Notes: generated by a model from the letters alone, not told the origin. A DNA stretch of 64,000 nt from Phascolomyces articulosus (GCA_025677815.1 JAIXMP010000047.1:1-64000); one strand, 5' to 3'. Shown: positions 9,828 through 21,277, counted from the first letter of the stretch. Made by a program: numbers and translations.

Positions 9828-11268
9828 GATGAGCTCTTCGAAATTCCCGAAGTACGTGTCGAGTTAGAAGATATTGATGTTGTATCACTGCCACAAAATG
9901 CAAGTAATTATGCCAAAAAAAAAAAAATTAAATACAAAATGAGTGTGTTATCCCAAGTAAATCACGAATTATTATCCTATGAACAAAACATGGTTGATAT
10001 TTGGTGGGTATAAATAGGCAAACATTTATTGATAAACTTTTTTTTAAAAAAAAATAGCCGGTTACTAACACGTTATTGGCTGTTTTGGTCTTTTAGTACA
10101 TTGAATTATATTCTTGTTTTACAACCTAATGGCTACTCTGACCTTCAACAAAATAATTTTGGAGTGAGTGATTGGATAAATACTATAACGAGTTTTTTGA
10201 TCAACATGCCACGTTCTTGAGTTCCATCGATACCACGAGCAAGGTTTTATTTGAAACGTTGATAAAGGTAAGGAAAACATTTTAATTAGCAATTAGTATA
10301 ACAACGACATCATTAAGCATATGATGTATTGACGTTCTGATGGTCGACTTCCATATTTAGCCATTGAAAAGATCTGGACAAGCAAACATCGATCTTGTTC
10401 TCAAAAATATTCACAGAAAAATTTCAGAATTCACAAGAAATTCTATTGAATACCGAATCCTCAACCTGGCAATTTAATATGTACGTATACGTTATAGATC
10501 AAACATGGGCAGTGTGCTTTATGTAACTCCTCTTTTCGTAATCAAATACAAAACTCATAAAATGCATATTAATAGTCTTGAAGAATACCCTACTTGTTCC
10601 CCCAAAAAATATGGCAAACATGATTTCATCTCGCTCAACATCGATCCGTTCTTACGACCATTAATAGGTTCTAGAAAGTCTAGATTTAAATGGTAAGCTC
10701 CAGTGCACTAGAAGTTTGTTTTTGTTTGGGGGTAGTGAATGGTATAGAGCGGTAACTAATAACAAATATCCAATATATAGGCCGGATGTGAATGCTTGCA
10801 GGAGACGAATACGAACAGAAAGAATCGCACAATCGGATGCAGTATTCACCAATGTTGTCAATGACTCATTTGGTCCGAATAAGGTATACAGTGTAATTAA
10901 ACCAGGTTCATCAAGTAATATCGCTACTTTAATGGATTTCATTCGCTTGTTCTCATTCGGGAAAGATTTCATCGATGCAAATCGTTGAAATCCTATGGTT
11001 GTCGTTTTTGTTTTTGCGTCGTCTGGAGGCGACGCCAACCCAGGAGCACGGATACTTCTTTACAACAATCAACAGGTATAAAAGAACAAGAACAGTGATT
11101 CACCAGGTCAAAAAGCTAAAGATTTATTCTTACAAAAACATAGCCTTTATAAAAGGCTATGTAGTGTCGCAGCAAGTGTAGTAACCAATACTAAAAATAT
11201 ACTACGACATGGTCTTATTTCAAGCTGTAGGTAAGTAAATTAAATAATGATATAGGGTAATGTATTTA

Positions 11269-11310
<42 letters not shown>

Positions 11311-11607
11311 CGGTATTAACTTGGTTTATCAGATACAGAACTTAAAATATATGTCCAGGCATTAGTCGACTCTGAAGTGTATCTGTTCGTGGAGATGCAC
11401 TCATTCGAGTTCTCCCAATGTATCAATGATATCTATGGTTTGGTAAACAACCTTGACGCGTTCAACGACATACATCTGACCATTGAAAGCATGAAACAGA
11501 GTTTGGAACAAGAATACATACAAGAAAACAATGGAAATACATTCAGCACACAGACATATGATCATATCATCAACATACATAGCAAGAAATGTATTAGTGA
11601 TCATTGA
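9828..11607 (+). pseudogene. decayed multi-exon gene of unknown family
   Basis: Several exon-like blocks lie in order on the plus strand. 9828-10007 reads DELFEIPEVRVELEDIDVV onward to DIWW, before a GTATAA donor. 10175-10267 (DKYYNEFFDQHATFLSS...) ends in AAG|GTAAGG. 10361 onward (PLKRSGQANIDLVLKN...) follows a TTTAG acceptor in matching phase. 10562-10690 contains SLEEYPTCSPKKYG. 11095-11230 (DSPGQKAKDLFLQ...) ends before GTAAGT. 11333-11607 contains LKIYVQALVDSEVYLF and ends at a stop. Frameshifts and stops break continuity near 10160, 10465 and 11085. Splice sites are still visible, so decay is recent. I recognise no domain. A minus-strand frame at 11038-10661 overlaps one block but lacks support. 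Confidence 0.5.
11270..11310. repeat. (AT)n(GT)n microsatellite
   Basis: An AT-dinucleotide run passes directly into about eleven GT units. It lies in what would be an intron of the decayed gene at 9828-11607. Confidence 0.95.
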
Positions 11608-12663
11608 CAATCCAAGCGATAATTGTCTTTTATTATTGGTGATCCAAGCCATGTCTACCTTTATCATTGTTAATTCAAGTCACAATATCCCCTTCAGATC
11701 GATAATTCGTTACGTCATGTTTTTTATCCATTTACACTACCACTGTTGTCTAACCCTACATAATAACACCTGTAAATATGTATAAAAGTAGATAAAGAAA
11801 AATCCCCTTGTATAAATATACAACATTCATTTATAAACTGTAACCATAAATGCTGCTGAACATTTATTATTATTATTTTTTGTACACCACCTTGACAGTG
11901 CGCAGCATCTTACTTGCATGATGATATAATCTGCGTAAGTGATGTAGAGCGAATCAGATGATGATTTGGGACAAAAAATTTAGTTGCTGATCCGCATTCT
12001 TCTATAACCATAAACTAAAAGTGTCAAAGTCATAAAAGTTACTATTATGCGGATCTATTGAGGGCACCAAAAAAAAAAAAAAGAGGATTTATATATATAT
12101 CATTTTACGCCTAGAAATATTATCCGAGAAGCTGATTGAATTAATTATAGTAGATATAATTAGATCGCAAAACGAAGTAGCATGTGTATATATATCACAG
12201 AACAAAATCATTTTTATTCAGTTAATAAAATAATCAAGCATTGGGAACAGCATGCAGCTACATGCATTGAAAGCCTTTTTTTTAAAACCTCTTTTATGCT
12301 TTGTGCAGAAGGTGGCTAAGATATAAATATACTTCTGTGCTTTCTTTGCTAAGCGTCATCGTGAATGAAACAGCACCAATGCTTCTCATCTACTCGGAGA
12401 ATTCCATGATTTTATTGGCTCGATCTCACTATTTTTTTTAGTTAGTCACACAATATCCCATTTACCATCTTTTTGACTCATTTACTTGTGTGTGAGCGTG
12501 TGCTGTGTGTGTAATATCTTAACTATTGTATAGACTTCTTTCTCTCTCTCCCTTTCTTTTTTTATCCTCCTTTTTATTTATATTTTTTTTTCCTTTTCAC
12601 CCCTTTCAATTTTTTTAATTCCTTTCAATTATAACAACAAAGCAACTCGAATAAATAGAAAAA
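11608..12663. other. intergenic region and TRP4 promoter
   Basis: No gene seen. The distal part is AT-rich. The last 250 bp become pyrimidine-rich (TCTCTCTCTCCCTTTC at about 12540-12555), as is common just upstream of fungal genes. A TGACTCA site (12474-12480) is listed separately. Confidence 0.6.
12474..12480 (+). promoter_or_regulatory. Gcn4/CpcA-type site TGACTCA upstream of TRP4
   Basis: A perfect TGACTCA lies 184 bp before the TRP4 ATG. This is the consensus for the bZIP activator Gcn4 (CpcA/CPC1 in filamentous fungi), which induces amino-acid biosynthesis genes on starvation. A single 7-mer can occur by chance, but its position before a tryptophan gene makes function likely. Confidence 0.55.
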
Positions 12664-13914
12664 ATGATGAACGTTGAAACAGAATCCGGGAATATGAAGC
12701 AAATTTTAAAAACACTTGTTTTCGACCCTGTTAAATTTACACCTGACGATGCCAGTTCGGCTATTAACGAAATCATGGAAGGAACTGCAACTCGAAGTCA
12801 AATTTCAGCATTTCTTGTCGGTTTACGTTTGCAAGGCAAGGACTCTGATCCTGTTGTCGTTGCTGCTTGTGCCAAAGCCATGCAAAGTCATGCACGATTA
12901 ATTCCTTATGATCACCATCAACATTTAGAAGGCAATATCATTGATATTGTCGGTACAGGTGGTGACGGTCATGATACATATAATGTTTCAACCACTGCTT
13001 CTATTGTAGCTGCTGGTGCTGGTGCTAAAGTTGCCAAGGTTTGTATCTCTCTTTAATTTTATTTAAGGTCAAACAAAAAGCTAACAAAAAAAATGTATTT
13101 TTTTTTTCTGTAATAATAGCATGGCAACCGAGCTGCTTCTTCCAAGTCAGGATCTGCTGATATTATGGAAGCACATGGCTGTCAAATTAGTCAAGTTGAG
13201 CCATCCCAAGTACCTACTATTTTGGATGAGACCAACTTTTGCTTTTTGTTTTCACAAATTTACCACCCTGCCATGAAACATGTTGCTTCGTTGCGAAAGG
13301 AAATTGGTCTTCCTACGGTATTTAATTTACTCGGTCCAATGAGCAACCCAGCTAAACCTTCTCGTGTCGTAGTAGGTGTTCATTCACCCCAAATTGGTGG
13401 TTTAATGGCCAATGCTTTGAAATTGACGGGCATTAATGAAATCTTGGTTGTTTGTGGCGCTGAAAAATTGGATGAAATTAGTCCTGCTGGTGAAACCAAC
13501 GTAAGTAGCAGATGCACAATATATTCATGCAAGTTGAATTGAAAAAGATATACTAAATTAGAATGAATGAATATATTTATGTAGTTCTGGCGTGTAAGCA
13601 ATGGTGGTGAAGTCACTACCGGTGTATTCCATCCTACTCGCGATTTTGGCCTTGAAACACATCCATTGGAACAAGTCAAGGGTGGAGATGGTCATCATAA
13701 TGCCGAAATTTTGAAGCGTCTTTTGAACAATGAGTTACCAGAAAATGATCCTATTTTAGACTTTGTTCTCCTTAATGCATCTGCTTTATTGGTAGTATCT
13801 GGTATTGCTACTGATTTCAAGGATGGTGTAGCCAAGGCAAAACATTCCATTAAGAGTGGTAGCGCAAAGAAGGTCTTGGAATCTTTCAGAGATATGACCC
13901 AACAACAACAATAA
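12664..13914 (+). CDS. TRP4: anthranilate phosphoribosyltransferase
   Basis: Three exons (12664-13038, 13120-13500, 13585-13914) join in phase 0 to give 361 aa. The enzyme transfers the phosphoribosyl group of PRPP to anthranilate, the second step of the tryptophan branch. The N-terminal helical domain (about 12-85) precedes the PRPP-binding loop GTGGDG (97-102) and the NVST motif. The first intron falls exactly before KHGNRAASSKSGSAD, the conserved anthranilate/Mg-binding segment. Further family blocks follow: FNLLGPMSNPA, GDGHHNAEIL and a terminal helix. Length matches the family (about 345-380 aa). The ATG at 12664 is in a good context (AAAAATGATG); the product begins MMN. The gene converges with the next one. 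Confidence 0.95.
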
Positions 13915-14426
13915 TAATAATTCTGTTATAATTATTATTATTATTTATAGTTCCCCTTCTCTTCAATTACCCATTTCCTTTTAAACTCTACTCCTTCTTT
14001 CTACTTACACACTCACAACAGTTATACTCTTTTCTTTTCCAACACACACAGACACACACATATCAACAACACCGTAGTTATTTTTTCTCTCTCTTTTTTT
14101 CTATATTATTATTTCCAATCATTTCCAATTATTTCAATTTGCTTTTTTTTTTTCTTTTTATTTTTTTTTCGATTTTGTAGATAATCATTATCCAGTTAAT
14201 ATGTTTTCTAAAAATATTAAATAATAGGAGGATATACCAATAGTATAATAAGCACCGAACTAAAACGAAATTGAGCAAGAGAAAAAAAAACGTGTTATAT
14301 GAATATGCATTATTTTATTATCATGTGTACAGATAAAATCCTATTTTTATTTTATGGGGGGAGGAACATTGGTCGAATTCAACGTGGGTGGGGTGTCTGT
14401 GCATGATCTTTTTTATATAAGGGAGA
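13915..14426. other. convergent intergenic region
   Basis: Downstream of TRP4 and of the minus-strand gene that ends at 14427. It is T-rich then A-rich, as expected of two converging 3' UTRs. No gene seen. Confidence 0.6.
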
Positions 14427-16101
14427 TTATTTGCCACTGCCACTGCCAGAACTACTGTTTACTTCCAGTAAATTCGTTAGCAAGATAGCTGTATTTTCAC
14501 GAGAAGCAACGAGACCAGCATAATCCTGTTGCTGCTGTTGTTGATCATTTGAAGTCATTGTAGCAGTCGTGATATAATCCATTTGATCTTGTAAAGAAAT
14601 AATCAGATTCTTTAAATCATTAGAGGAACATATTTTAGGTGGAGCATATTTTATACTTTGAATAAGGTCCGTCGTATGTTGTATCAATTGAGTAACATGT
14701 TGAGCTACAATACGGTCCGTCAATCCATACACGTTGAAACAGCGATTATTATTCTCATCCATGTTATTATGAGCGGAAGAAGAAGAAGGTTCAATGGAGG
14801 GTGAAATGACGATCATCAGATCTTCGTTGTCTGAATGAAATACCAGGTTGTTGCTCTAAATAATGAAATTTTTTAATTATATTTTTGGCTTTTATACAAT
14901 GATATATACTTTACTTTCATTTTGCATAGTCACAATGAGTTTACCTCTTGTTCTTCTTTTGCAATTATTGAACAGGGTTGTAAGTCAAGCAATTTGCATA
15001 TCTTTTGAATATCTTGATGAATTATACCAAGTGTTATTCTTGCATTGGATGGATAAAAGATCGACAATGCTTGGCATATATAAATAGTTAGTTTACTTAA
15101 GTTGCAGGCGGAGCTATTTAGAAAAAACTTTTATTTTTGAAATACCTTGATCTAGTTTAGTAGGGTTACTAATAAGAGTCTGGATCCAATTACACTTATG
15201 ATTATTATCTGAGTCAATTGTATCTTCCTTTGTATTATTATGATTATTATCGCCAAGACGATTTGATGACTTGCTTATCGCCCATTTAATCTCGCAATCA
15301 TCCGATAAAGATGTTGCTATAGTTGTTTCTTCATTGTCATCCTTTTGTTGTGATTTTTTTATGGAATATTGAATGGCCACCTTTAATGTATGCTCAAGTT
15401 GAGAATAAAATAAGTCATCTGTCATGGTGAATGCAGCATATAATTCAACCGTTTGTCCAGGGGTAACGATGGATTGGGTATTCCTCACAATGATCTTGGG
15501 TAACAATGAATTGGGTGAAAGAACCAAATGAACATGATGTAATGGCATGGTATTAGAGGAGTTTTCAGCAATGAGACGAATCCAAACTCTATCTTGAAAT
15601 GTTCCTCGAGTCCAACCCGTGCAGGAGTGAATTAGAAAACAACTACTACTAGTGAGACAACATTCTTGTTCATTCTTGCTCTTATTTGTAATACTACTGC
15701 TGATGTTGTTGTTGTCTTGCATTGTTGACGCCAAAAAATTCGGATCGTTTTTCATAGTAACAGAAGTATCAACAAGGGGTTTTATTAAAGGGAATAATCC
15801 AGGCGGTGGTAAAATCCGTATCTTCTTTTTTTGTGGCATAGTTTCCATTGAGAACGCGTCTTTGAGCTCATATTCCAATACGTTCCCAGAGTTCAAAAGT
15901 AGTTCACGTTTCTTGTCAGCCTAATTTACAACAAATAATGAGTTTGAATACTTTATTTATTTTCAATGAAGGGAAAGAAAGAAAGAGATTGTTATTTATA
16001 TATTATTTACCTACATTACGTTTCATACGTCTTTGTTGTGCACGTGCTTGTAAAAGACGATTGGTTAATAAATCTAAAGATTGATTCAAAGCATTATTCA
16101 T
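14427..16101 (-). CDS. unrecognised 471-aa protein, four exons
   Basis: Exons at 16101-16015, 15920-15146, 15069-14945 and 14855-14427 join in consistent phases (0, 1, 0) to 471 aa. The N-terminus is a predicted helix rich in Gln, Arg and Leu (about 1-40). Residues about 95-240 look like a beta-rich domain (alternating hydrophobic strands such as DRVWIRLIAE, HVHLVLSP and QTVELYAAFT) interrupted by Asn/Ser-rich loops. The C-terminal half is mostly helical (QDIQKICKLLDLQ, RIVAQHVTQLIQHTTDLIQ) and ends in Ser/Gly repeats. The third intron has a clear CTAAC branch. I recognise no family. The gene shares a 378-bp divergent promoter region with the mannose-1-phosphate guanylyltransferase gene. The gene model is well supported; the function is unknown. 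Confidence 0.72.
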
Positions 16102-16479
16102 TCCGAGGAAGAACAGTATATGGTTATTGGGGGGTGGGAGAGTAATATATAAGGGTTCAAATTGGTTTTACAACAACAACGAAAAGGATTGGTCGGAGTA
16201 GTGATCATCATTTTATTATTATTATAATTATTTTAGTACGTGTTATTCCTGACCCAAAAAAAGAAACACACCAAGAAATGATTGGCTGGCATGAAAAAGA
16301 ATTGGAATAAAAGGGAGGGAAAGCGTTACTGAGGGCCGGGAATTCTTCACAACTCTCTTTTCCCTTCTTCCCTTCAAACGTTTCTCTCTCTCTCTTTCTA
16401 CGTCGTCGTCGTCGTTATTTATTACTCTCCTTAACGCCTTCTTCTTATCCTTTTCTTCATTTACACAACTTATTAAATC
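16102..16479. promoter_or_regulatory. divergent promoter region
   Basis: 378 bp between the start codons of the 471-aa protein (-) and mannose-1-phosphate guanylyltransferase (+). The right half is pyrimidine-rich (TTCTCTCTCTCTCTTTC at about 16380) with GTC repeats near 16405. No specific operator was identified. Confidence 0.5.
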
Positions 16480-18192
16480 ATGAAAGCTCTTATTCTTGTT
16501 GGAGGTAAAAATAACTTGCTAGTTTTATCATCTTAATCTTCATCTCGAGATGAAAAGGAAAAAAAAAAGTTTCTCATCATTATCATCTATTAGGTTTTGG
16601 CACTCGTCTTCGTCCCCTTACTCTCACTTTACCAAAGCCTTTGGTTGAATTTGCCAATAAGCCCATGATTCTTCATCAGATTGAAAATCTTGCCAAGGTA
16701 TATTTTTATTTTCTTTTCGTGTTTCTATTTGTAAAAATAGATATATAGAAATTAGGCCTCATAAAAATAAATATATTTTTTTTTCTGTAGGCTGGTGTAA
16801 AAGATATTGTTCTCGCCGTCAACTATCGCCCAGAAGTCATGGTTGCTACTTTGAAGCAATATGAAGAAGAATTTGGTGTCACGATTACCTTTTCTGTTGA
16901 AACTGAGCCACTTGGTACTGCTGGTCCATTGGCTTTGGCACGCGAGATTTTGGGCAAGGATGATAGCCCCTTCTTCGTTTTGAACAGTGATATCATTTGT
17001 GATTATCCATTTGAACAACTTCGAGATTTCCATCTTGGTCATGGTAACGAAGGTACCATTGTGGTATGTATAAATATATATTGTTTTAATCAAACTTTTG
17101 GAGGAACATGGGAAAAATCATTTTTGGGGGGTAGAAACAAAAAAAAGTAGTTGCTTGAGGAGGGTGTATTTGGTGGAAGCAAAATCGCTGATATGTTTTT
17201 TGTTTGTTATTGTTGTATTGGTATGTTTCTGTAGGTTACCAAAGTTGATGACCCATCGAAGTATGGTGTGATTGTGAATCAGGCTGACAGTACCAGAATC
17301 GAACGCTTTGTTGAAAAGCCCAAAGAATTCATTAGCAATAAAATCAATGCTGGTATCTATGTATTGAGCCCTAAAGTATTGGATCGTATTGAGGTAGATA
17401 TCCTTTTCCTTTTTAGAAAAACAGAATGACCATCATCAATAACATGTAAAATTCAAAATTTAACTAATCGATTTTTATATTATTCTAATAATAACAGTTG
17501 AAGCCCACTTCTATTGAAAAGGAAGTTTTCCCTTATATTGCTCAAGATGGTCAGTTACATACATTTGACTTGGAAGGTTTTTGGATGGATGTTGGTCAAC
17601 CCAAGGACTTTTTAACTGGTACTTGTTTGTACCTTAGCCATTTGGCAAAGAAGAACCCACAAGAATTGGCTAATCCTACTTTGGACTATGTGCACAAGGG
17701 TAATGTGATGGTTCATCCTACTGCCAAGATTGGTAAGGACTGTCGCATTGGTCCTAACGTTGTTATTGGCCCTAACGTCGAAGTCGGCGATGGTGTTCGT
17801 TTGCAACGTTGTGTTGTTTTACAAGGTGCCAAGATTAAGGATTATGCTTGGATTCAATCCAGCATTATTGGTTGGAACTCTTCTGTTGGTCGTTGGGTAA
17901 GCTATTATTTTTTTCGGTTATGGGATGGGTGAAGAAGATGACGATATTCTTTATGTGGGCTTTTTCTTCGTGTTTTTGCAAATCTATTTTTAGTTTATTC
18001 TGTTGGAGTGAGAGAACTAAGAAGCAGGCATGACTGACATTTATTTTTATTTTGTACTAGTCCCGATTGGAAGGATGTTCTGTGCTCGGTGACGATGTGA
18101 CGATCAATGATGAGATCTACGTGAACGGTGGCTCCATTTTACCTCATAAGGGTATTTCGTCAAACATTACTGAACCACAAATTATCATGTAA
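16480..18192 (+). CDS. PSA1: mannose-1-phosphate guanylyltransferase (GDP-mannose pyrophosphorylase)
   Basis: Six exons (16480-16504, 16594-16697, 16791-17063, 17235-17393, 17498-17896, 18061-18192) give 363 aa, essentially the family length (361 in yeast). The cytosolic enzyme makes GDP-mannose from GTP and mannose-1-phosphate for glycosylation, GPI anchors and cell-wall mannans. The N-terminal nucleotidyltransferase fold starts MKALILVGG and continues [10 protein letters not shown] across the first intron. [11 protein letters not shown] carries the metal-binding Asp; VEKPKEF and NAGIYVL follow. The C-terminal left-handed beta-helix shows hexapeptide repeats ([17 protein letters not shown]). 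The chain ends in the conserved EPQIIM. The first coding exon is only 25 nt. Confidence 0.96.
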
Positions 18193-18624
18193 ATAAGCTT
18201 AAATTGTTATTAAAAGAATATTACCCTTCTTTAACTATCCACCTACCCATTCACAAACTTCAAACACAAAAAATATTTCATCCTATCCCTTTTCTCTCAT
18301 CACTACTATTAAATTCAACATCACTAACCAACAAACAAACATATATACTCACAAAAAACCCTCACCCACTCTTGTTTTCATTTTTTCATTTTTTTTTGAA
18401 ACTATATACACCATTTCTTCCTTTTTTTATTATAACCTATAATTATTTATATGAATGAATTTTTTTTTTACTGTTTTTTTTCCTTTGAACCGATTTTTAT
18501 TTATATATTTACAAATGAGGATGATGTAATGGTGCTGAGCGTGTGTGTTTTTATGCGAAGCTGCTATAATTATCTTGCTTTTTTTTTTCTACAATTAAAT
18601 GATATCTGTATATATTCTGAAATT
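18193..18624. other. convergent 3' region
   Basis: Lies between the guanylyltransferase stop and the Aurora kinase stop. It is C/A-rich, then T-rich. The open frames here consist of low-complexity codons. No gene seen. Confidence 0.6.
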
Positions 18625-18765
18625 TCATTGATCTCGTGATTGCTGTAACCATGGATGATTTTCCAGAACTTCTAAGGTCGGTCTTTGTCGTGGATCATGG
18701 CGTAATATCTAATATTTATAATGAAATCAAAAAAAGGAGAAAACAATCAGTTTAAAGAGGTTTTA

Positions 18766-18827
<62 letters not shown>

Positions 18828-20377
18828 GGAAATAAATTACCCTTTTTACAAATTGTTGTGCATTCATACTAATATTACTTGGAAATGTATATTTGATTTT
18901 AATGATTCGACTATATGTTTCCACGTATCCCGTCATATCTTCAAATGGTGGGATGCCTACTAATAGTTCATAACACATGATGCCAAGAGCCCAAATATCG
19001 ACTTTTTCATCGTGGCATTTGTTCTCAATCATCTCTGGAGGTAAATAATCTAATGTTCCGCAAAAGGTCCGTCGACTAATTGATTTATTTTAGTGTCACT
19101 TTTTTTTGTTGTTTCATATTGAAAGCCTTTTTTTAAAAAACACTTACCGTGGTCGTCGATCATGAACAGCCCAACCAAAGTCGGCTAATTTCAATTCACC
19201 TCCTTCACCAATCAATACTACAAGCAATATATATATAATAACAATAAATTGTCAATTAAAAAAAAACATAATTATCCTGTTTTGTTGTTTGTATAATTTG
19301 ATACGTTACTATTTTCTGGTTTAATATCACGGTGAATCACTCCTAATTTATGGATATATCGTAAAGCAGCTAATATTTGTATCATATACTAAAAAATTGA
19401 ATCAAAATTAGATTATCATTAACACCCCCCTTCCATTATCCTTATGCCGTAGTAAAGATATATCCACCTTTTCCTCCTTTTATTTTACCTTTGCTACTTT
19501 ATCTTCGGGTATAGGACCTTCTATAACAATATCATATAAACTACAACCTGGGGCATTTTCAAGTACCATGTAAACATTTTCATTATCATCGAAATATCCA
19601 TATAATTTAAGAACATTGGTATGTCTATTATATCAAAACATGGTTTCTTTTGTGTTAGAGTGATCCTATGAATCAATAACCTTATCTTACAAGATAAATA
19701 AATATACCTTAAATGACTTTGGATTTCAATCTCTCGTTTTAAAAACCGTACAACATTGGCCATTTGTAATTCTTGTTTCTTGACAATTTTCAACGCTACA
19801 ACCGTATCACTTTTTTTTTCTTGAGCTAGATAAACTGTACCAAATCGTCCAGATCCAAGATGTTTTCCTATGTTGAAATCATCTAAACACCACTGACGAC
19901 TATAAATATAGATATAAATATGCGGATACATATTTTGGATGATCAGTTGACATGACACTTCATATATATAAATATAAATATACACAAAAAACATTACTCC
20001 ATATTCTTCGTATCCATCACGGACTTGTGTAGACGATTATTCATGTCTACTTTGATAGGAACCACTTCGCTTGTAATACCATGATAACGTCGAACAACAG
20101 GTGTATTCATATAATCTTCTGCATCATCTTGTTCTTCTTGTTGTGCTAATTGGTGGAAATGTTGGGCTCGATGCTGACGTGATAAACTTACTCCATTCTG
20201 TTCTAATGGAACAATGGGTGTTGTCGTTGTTGTTGTAATTGCTGTTGTTGCAGGTGTCAAAATCTTTCGTCTTGGGGTGTAATCAACATAGGCAGATAAT
20301 GGTGCTGGTGTAGATGCCACTGAATATGTATCATTATTGTAGTCATTATTACTATGAGATTCCGTGTCGATTGTCAT
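18625..20377 (-). CDS. IPL1: Aurora/Ipl1 family serine/threonine kinase
   Basis: Seven exons (20377-19998, 19899-19708, 19624-19489, 19388-19310, 19217-19148, 19075-18841, 18708-18625) join in phase to 391 aa. Aurora kinases correct kinetochore-microtubule attachments in the chromosomal passenger complex. A Ser/Thr/Gln-rich leader (1-125) precedes the kinase domain. The glycine loop is GSGRFGTVY (142-150), with Lys164 in VALKIVKK. The catalytic loop is HRDIKPEN (D257), followed by DFGWAV (D275). The activation segment RRRTFCGTLDYLPPEM places the regulatory Thr at 289 after basic residues, as in Aurora. The last exon ends with HDPRQRPTLEVLENHPW. The CGTLDYLPPEM block and FGWAVH are diagnostic of Aurora over other AGC-like kinases. 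Intron 6 contains a long trinucleotide repeat. Three ACGCGT boxes lie upstream. Confidence 0.93.
18768..18828. repeat. (AAT)n microsatellite inside Aurora kinase intron 6
   Basis: About 20 units of AAT (TTA on the gene's strand) fill nearly half of the 132-nt intron (18840-18709). The repeat sits between the donor and the branch/acceptor region. Read as protein on the minus strand it yields a run of leucines, which is an artefact. Confidence 0.95.
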
Positions 20378-20508
20378 TGTGGAGAAATATTTTTTTTATA
20401 AGTATAGATTGTTAGATCGTGATGGTGCAAGTTTATTATTTCGAGGAACAAAGAAAAAGACGCATATCTCTTTTAAATAACAGCAGAGCATAATAACAGA
20501 AAACAGAG

Positions 20509-20557
20509 ACGCGTTTCGACAAATAAATTACGGACGCGTTTTTGTTTTGGAACGCGT
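20509..20557. promoter_or_regulatory. three ACGCGT (MCB) boxes upstream of Aurora kinase
   Basis: Perfect ACGCGT palindromes occur at 20509-20514, 20534-20539 and 20552-20557, that is 132-180 bp before the Aurora ATG. ACGCGT is the MluI cell-cycle box bound by MBF (Mbp1/Swi6 in yeast, Cdc10 complexes in fission yeast). In such AT-rich DNA three copies within 49 bp are very unlikely by chance. The cluster is nearer to the kinase than to the divergent peptide gene at 21035. Confidence 0.75.
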
Positions 20558-21034
20558 ACCTATATTTTTTTTATTCTTGTTCACAGATTTTTGATCAACA
20601 TAAAGTAAAGACCTCCCATAGGGAACATAATAAATATTCTCCGTTTATTATATCTTTTTGGGGGAAAAAAAAAGAAACACTATAGAAATCTTATAGTCTC
20701 AATGGAGAGGGAACAGCCAGTGAATTTGTTTTCTAATGTTTATGTACAAGAAAACAAAAACATACCAGTAAGAAAAGAGAGATGATATAAAAGTGATATC
20801 TATTGACAGTCGCATTAGAAACGAAGCGACGGAAAAAGGTTCCCGGTTCATGATAAAATTCTGTATTTAATGGTTGAAAGAGTGAAAGAGAAAGAGTGAG
20901 AGTTGAGTTATGTTACGATGATGCATTATTGAGAAAAAGAAGCACCTTTTTTTCTTATAAACAAAATCACCACGAATTGTATCCGATCAGTTCTTTTTCA
21001 TTCATTCATTTTTTTTTGTTACTCTAGAAATATT
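20558..21034. other. upstream region between Aurora kinase and a divergent small gene
   Basis: AT-rich, no open frame of interest. Contains the presumed promoter of the small peptide gene that starts at 21035. Confidence 0.5.
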
Positions 21035-21277
21035 ATGATTATCAACAAATTCATTATTTTGCTTTTGTTATCGGCAGTCGTCTTAGTTCATGGTGCAGCT
21101 ACTATCAGTAATTATGCAATTCATTTATTTCTAAAGAAATATATTTCTCTATTATATAATATTAATAATTGATATATAGATGCAAGAAGACCATGTATTG
21201 TTGGTTTAGATGATTGTCCCGAAGATGAAGAATGTATCCCACAAGAAGAAAACTATGGGCATTGTGGAATACCATAA
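21035..21277 (+). CDS. small secreted peptide with four cysteines
   Basis: Two exons (21035-21107, 21180-21277; phase-1 intron of 72 nt, GTAATT...TATAG) encode 56 aa. Residues 1-20 are a clear signal peptide (basic start, hydrophobic core FIILLLLSAVVLV, then HGAA). The mature part is short and acidic, with cysteines at 30, 37, 43 and 53 (spacing C-X6-C-X5-C-X9-C), which could form two disulfides. No family is recognised. Small secreted cysteine-containing proteins in fungi serve as effectors, antimicrobial peptides or cell-surface proteins; which applies here cannot be told from sequence. Support comes from consistent splice sites and the signal-peptide/cysteine layout. It diverges from the Aurora kinase gene. 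Confidence 0.65.

Noticed and set aside
10661..11038. 125-aa minus-strand frame
   Set aside because: Open but without recognisable domain; the plus strand gives better ordered, splice-bordered blocks here. Kept only as a remark under the pseudogene.
18763..19032. kinase frame ending in a run of leucines
   Set aside because: The leucines are translation of the AAT microsatellite in an intron; splicing at 18840/18708 gives the expected kinase C-terminus.
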